NCBI GenBank assembly: GCA_029339505.1
Contig: JAQISU010000069.1
Span: 7,982,501 to 8,046,500, forward strand
Source of the DNA: Unio delphinus
Taxonomy: Eukaryota; Mollusca; Bivalvia; Unionida; Unionidae
DNA length: 64,000 nucleotides
Direction of reading: 5' to 3'
This document shows positions 58,904 through 64,000 of this stretch, one piece after another; position 1 is the first letter of the stretch; every line of letters starts with the position of its first letter. The translations under genes and the position numbers were made by a program. The notes below the pieces were generated by a model. It was not told the DNA's origin. It searched no databases and worked only from the letters and a program-made list of their open reading frames with translations.

Positions 58904-59965
58904 CACATACCAGCTGAATTGATAGAGCTCCTACATTATGACAACATTTAAGTAATTGAAAAGTCCTTGCCTAACTTGGTAGCAATCAGTTTGCGGTGTT
59001 TGAACTGTCAATAATATCGTGCCATGCAACCAAAACCTCTATCGTGTCGGGATCGATCGTGTTATACGTTCAATCATATTATCTTAATATCGGTAAACAA
59101 GCATACATCTTCTGAAAATTACCTTGCAGACGGACTGTCAGATTTTTAATAATCTGCCAGTCAACTGGATATTCATACTTTCTACTCATGGACAGCAATC
59201 TATCACTACAAATAAGTAATCTAATAAATAGTCATGCTGAAATTATCACTCCTTTGAAAATGTTTGTTGGTAATGTCATTGCTTGATGTTTACAAATCTT
59301 AACAGTTGGCAGTAAATCTTATTAAAACTGCATTCCCTCGCTCATTCGTACAATTTTCGAATGATCTAAAAACACGTTTTACTTAAGGTCAGTAGGCAAG
59401 TGCGCTGTTTTTATAAATCATATTCATTTTCAGATTTAGCTGTCTTAACAGGTTGATAACGTCCAATCCAAGTTTAGACGTTTGAGATATTGTCAAGCAT
59501 TTGTTTTATGATTCCCTCAATAAGAAAGTTGTAAAAGCCTGAGTACCACCACCGCTACTATCGAGCTATATATAGACAAAATAGTAATCGTCATACTACG
59601 TTATGAATAGAAGCCGCTGACTAAGCGCATATAATTTAAGTTTAGATCTAATTCATATAATGAGGTAGGTTTTACTTTTAAAAGTAATCTTTTAGAAAAG
59701 CATTATTAGGCTAGTGACACAAAAGTACATTATCATACTTTTTTTTAAGTACAAACGAGTTCAGACACATGCCATTGAGATGACGTACAAGTCAAAAGTT
59801 TATGATGTAAAAGTCAAAATGTATATGACGTATATATCAAATGGGTATGACGTATATATCAAATGAAATGACGTTTACATCAAATGTGTATAATAGTATT
59901 TAAAGACTCCTCTAGTTATTTCCAACTGGCAGTTAATATGTAACGACAAGAGACCTACATGAAAT

Positions 59966-59968
<3 letters not shown>
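58904..59968. other. no gene recognised
   Basis: Short ATGACGTATATATCAAATG-type phrases repeat at 59780-59885. Otherwise unique. Confidence 0.4.
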
Positions 59969-60053
<85 letters not shown>

Positions 60054-60064
60054 TCATCATCATC
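59969..60064. repeat. (TA)n and (TCA)n microsatellite
   Basis: Long TA run followed by five ATC units. Confidence 0.97.
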
Positions 60065-62770
60065 AAGAGGTCATATTCGGACTTATTCACCATTATTCAA
60101 AGTGTTTACATTTATCATCCACTGCTTCCAACATTTTAAGCTTGTTGGCAAATTCATTAGAACACCCACACATAAGAAATAATGGTTAAATCTATGCAAA
60201 ATAATGAAGGTTTACAAAATAGCGACAATTGTTGCAATTAAAATTGCTTTGCTCGGTTATCATTTGCCTTGAAAGGAACAAAATCCATATATAACGCAAA
60301 TTTTATCAAACCTGTATATTCTACTTCGAACTGGAGTATTTGTTCTCCGGCAGATCCATTTTTGACCTTTTATGTTTGGTATGCTCCGGCATAACTTTCA
60401 GTGGATCCATTATCAGTTATTGGAACATAACATGACCCGCGATGTGTGACTGCAGATGATCTATATAACGTAGTTCCCGTAATGTATAATGATATGTATA
60501 TCCTTGTGCGTCTCACTGTCAACGCGATTCATTTATGGTATTATAGTTACTAGAGCTGTCACCTTTCTACCTCACTATCTACATGTTCGTATCCACAAGT
60601 CAGTAGTGTTTAGACTAAAGTCAAATCTATATATGCGTCTACAAGTTTTGTTTATTTATATCATATATGCGTCTCGTTTATTCAATTAGCGATAACTTAA
60701 TGAAAAGGGTTCTGCTAAACGGTCTTCTTTTCGAAAATAACTTATCCCACATGGTAAAGCCTTTCCGCCATCAATAATAAGAAATAGTTATTTGCTTACG
60801 ACACTTCCCGATGTTGTCGATATGGCTGGAATCGAAACGAGAAAGTCATGTGAAAAGACTCTAAGGGGGAAGTAGAGGGAGTGAAAAGACTTTAAGGGGG
60901 AAGTAGAGGTAGATATTTAAGTTCTTAAATTTTTCAAGTCTTTACAGTAATTACAGGTTAATATTAGACAGATTACTTGACAATCATCTTAAAACCCACA
61001 ACTGAGTCATTAAGTACGCTTCATCAGCTAGTGATTGCGCGTCCTGTAAATGTTTTCCCAGTATTGACACTTGTATTAACTTCTTGACCAATAACGAAAA
61101 TGAAACTATCTTCAACAAAGTCGATTAATAATCGAATTGAGGCGTTAATCTCGCAATGACGTGTTATCCATTGATTAAGAACGAATCATGCAAAGTCTTA
61201 TAGATTTTACAAACATTCTAATTTATAAGCAATACACTGTATTTTACTTTGAAATAGTTTTCTCTACACGGTGTATGTTTTATCAGTCTGCTTTCAGTGC
61301 GCAAACTAATATCATTGAGTATTACGTGTATTTCAATTCCAGCTTCTATAGCTGTATTGGTTATATTTTGGACTACACTTTTGAAGCACGTGATTCTTCC
61401 TTAATTTGAATTGCCATACACATTAGCATATAAGGTGTCTGTCATATCATAGTTTAAGAATATATTGATGGTAGGTCGATATACAGATATAGATATCTAG
61501 ATAAACGTACACATGCATTCGTACATACATAGACACATTGAGACATCCATCCATCCATCCATCCATCCATACATCCATCCATACATACATAGAGACAACT
61601 GAGGATTCATGGATAAAATCATTTTCTTCATCATACTACGGTTCCTTCCTACCCTTTGTGGTAGGAGTTGGTTTAATGTTTAATTGTTTACATGCTTTTC
61701 GAGGTCCACCAGTGGAAGTATAATTTTGAATGTACCAAACACGTCCGTTAAAGCGACGTCTTTCACCAAGTCGTATACTGATTGGAACAGAAGGAAGACA
61801 CTTATAATGTGTAAATGTACTTTTCTTGTTACCCTGGATACATGAATATGCCGTAGTACGGTTAACATGCAGCATAACGCACAGGAAATAGGAAATGGCA
61901 TCTTAAGTTAGACTTTCGTCGTATGTCGCCAATAGGATTACATAGATAATATTCGTTCTAATATTTTATTTCAATTGTACCAAAACATTCCTACATCAAG
62001 TACTGTAGTCGTCTGTAATCAATATACTTATCTTATATTGATCTTACATCAGATAACGTCCTTCTCTGTAACCAAGACACCATTCTCTATAATCGACAAA
62101 ACAGAACCATATTGCACAAACATAAAAAATGTCCTTATCTATAATCACCACAAGAGAATATTAGTCTACCTTCAAGAAATGTCCTTCTCCATTTTGTTTG
62201 TGCAATGATGAATATTCATGACATATTGATAATAACAGATGCAAGCTGTTCTAATTTGAATGACAAGAATCGAAGCATGGCATTCAAAAATGTCTCTAAA
62301 TATTGGTGTACTCATCTTGTTTGATTGGCATCAAAGACGTGAACAATGTTAAATAAATTTAGTGTATGTTTCATTTTTTCAAACAAATTTCAAGATGAAA
62401 GAATGCATTTCAGTAAAACAGACTTATATGCGTTCAAACAATCAATTCATTATGATTTTTCTCAAAGAATCACACGAGTGTACAATGTAAAATGATGTAT
62501 TTTGTAGACAAGATACACACTTACGATAGTATGACCTGCAAATATTTTATCAGTACTACTGCTGTACAATTTACCTGTTTTATGTCCCATTTCAAACCAG
62601 CATGAATTTAACATCTTACAGTTGAAACAATTTGATGTCTATTATTTCTTGGACCACTTGCAATTCCTGGTTAATACCAGCTCACGTGTCTTTTCTGGTT
62701 ATGTGATGGTCAGTAAGAACCATTAACCTTTACGAATCATGTGCAAATTCAAAACGAAACAATGTGTAGT
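60065..62770. other. no gene recognised; (CATC)n at 61545-61590
   Basis: An open minus-strand stretch at about 61640-61890 (contains RVWYIQNYTSTGGPRKACKQ) is somewhat protein-like but has no supporting splice or family evidence. Confidence 0.35.
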
Positions 62771-62774
62771 TTCA

Positions 62775-63102
62775 GATCAGAGTCAAAGATCAAGTCAATA
62801 CAAATTCGGATGCCCTTTAATATCATGTAAAAGATCAAGTCAATACAAATTTGGATGCCTTTTAATATCATGTACAAGATCAAGTCAATACAAATTTGGA
62901 TGCCTTTTAATATCATGTACAAGATCAAGTCAATATAAATTTGGATGCCTTTTAATATCATGTACAGGATCAAGTCAATACAAATTTGGATGCCTTTTAA
63001 TATCATGTACAAGATCAAGTCAATACAAATTTGGGTGCCATTTTATATCATGTACAGGATCAAGTCAATACAAATTTGGGTGCCTTTTTTAGCATGTACA
63101 AT
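62775..63102. repeat. minisatellite, 45-bp unit, seven copies
   Basis: Copies of AGATCAAGTCAATACAAATT, TGGATGCCTTTTAATATCAT and GTAC. Forty-five bp is 15 codons, so both strands show periodic spurious frames. Confidence 0.95.
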
Positions 63103-64000
63103 ATTAAGTCAACAAGAAACCATGTGTATTTATGATCACGTGTTAGACCTACTCATTATAAAATTACGTTCATTTTTAGATTATCCGCATCGCTTACGCA
63201 ACATTAGACCGGGTGCCTTTGTATAGTATGTGCAATTCTTAGTAAACACAGCACCATCTTCCTTTACCGAATCATTTACAAGGCATATTCACAGCAGGTG
63301 CTTTTTAAGATCGTGCGATCGTGCGAATGGCATGGCCATTACAACACAGGTGCCTTTTCAGATCGAATGTAAGGCTCAAATCGTATGCAAAACCTAGTCG
63401 GTAAGTAAAATACTAAGAATTAGCGTGTAACATACATTATAAAAACTTTGTATATTTTTTGCTTATTTACATGACACCATCTATTCTAAACAAGCAAATA
63501 TTATTTTATGATATTACTAATTGTTGAATTTTCATCATTTCACAGAGGCAGCCAAGTGAAGAGACTCGATATTAGAAGCAAACGTAACTGTCGCTTCACG
63601 TACATTCTTATAGAACCGAATCATTTGTCAGACAAAAGGAAATATCTACAGCAATAGTTATGTTGTAAATCAACCAATATCAAATTACAAATCTAAAACC
63701 ACTTACAAATATGACAAAAAGCAAAGACTGATAATAATCAAAGCATTTTTAGAAAAACACGCCTTTCACACTATGCGTAAATGTTTATTTAAACAGTAAA
63801 ACGTAGATTATCTTTACCTGTAAATGGAAGCAACTGGATAAGATGAAAACTCGTACGTTTGATTTTATATGTATCGTAATTATATTGATGTAGTTTTGTT
63901 TATAGATATAAGACATGTTTAAGAATAGAACAGTAAAAGCAATTAAAATAATGGTTATATTCTTTAAGGCTTTAAGTTACCCCATGAAAACCGTTGGAGA
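63103..64000. other. no gene recognised
   Basis: Unique AT-rich sequence to the window end. Confidence 0.4.

Noticed and set aside
62739..63092. Periodic 15-residue repeat proteins on both strands
   Set aside because: They are the 45-bp minisatellite in phase, open on both strands at once, with no start context.

Overview
This is a eukaryotic nuclear window from an AT-rich, repeat-dense genome. It holds no intact multi-exon host gene that I can support. Reasons for calling it eukaryotic: many (AT)n, (CA)n, (CT)n, (GA)n, (ATGT)n and (TATC)n microsatellites; about a dozen unrelated minisatellites with 20-75 bp units; tRNA-derived SINEs; and degraded LINE reverse transcriptase fragments. The SINE with the 'aggataatgtgactgggtggga' type body resembles repeats I associate with marine molluscs. 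That assignment is inference and was not searched.

The centre of interest is one 15.57-kb mobile element at 25358-40927. It is bounded by 292-bp terminal inverted repeats and a 5-bp TAATT duplication, and it is a Polinton/Maverick- or adintovirus-like element, i.e. an endogenous virus-like transposon. It carries the full hallmark set: a retroviral-type integrase, a family B DNA polymerase, an FtsK/HerA-like packaging ATPase, an adenovirus-type cysteine protease, a double-jelly-roll capsid protein and a candidate minor capsid (penton-like) protein. Accessory genes include a zinc-ribbon plus parvovirus-type phospholipase A2, a repeat-bearing fibre-like protein, two small membrane or hydrophobic proteins, a zinc-finger protein and an HNH endonuclease with homing-type DNA-binding modules.

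Layout: the left TIR is followed by a long minus-strand block read from 34500 down to 25660 (structural genes, protease, small proteins). The plus-strand polymerase gene (34525-38499) diverges from this block. It converges with the minus-strand integrase (38492-39435), which follows the zinc-ribbon/PLA2 gene (39440-39957). The ATPase (39975-40636, plus) diverges from that gene and abuts the right TIR. The most unusual gene is the polymerase: one continuous frame joins a lysine-rich tandem-repeat N-terminus, a PolB palm with atypical motifs, an SF1 (Pif1/RecD-like) helicase and a C-terminal HNH-like treble-clef domain.

The copy is decaying. There are in-frame stops in the capsid (TGA), polymerase (TAA and TAG) and fibre (TAA) genes. 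There are frame breaks in the integrase, the ATPase (two), the penton-like gene (two), the hydrophobic protein gene and the zinc-ribbon/PLA2 gene; the last lies exactly on a canonical -1 slippery heptamer. It therefore probably cannot move by itself.

Flanks: the left side of the element adjoins a 2.7-kb AT-rich minisatellite (22630-25275) with higher-order structure. The right flank holds a LINE fragment, SINEs and a 1.15-kb minisatellite (48640-49795) that is an amplified segment of a SINE body. A degraded P2X7-domain-like coding fragment lies at about 2450-2725, and weak candidate exons lie at 6499-6634, 51995-52186, 53721-53882 and 54602-54752.
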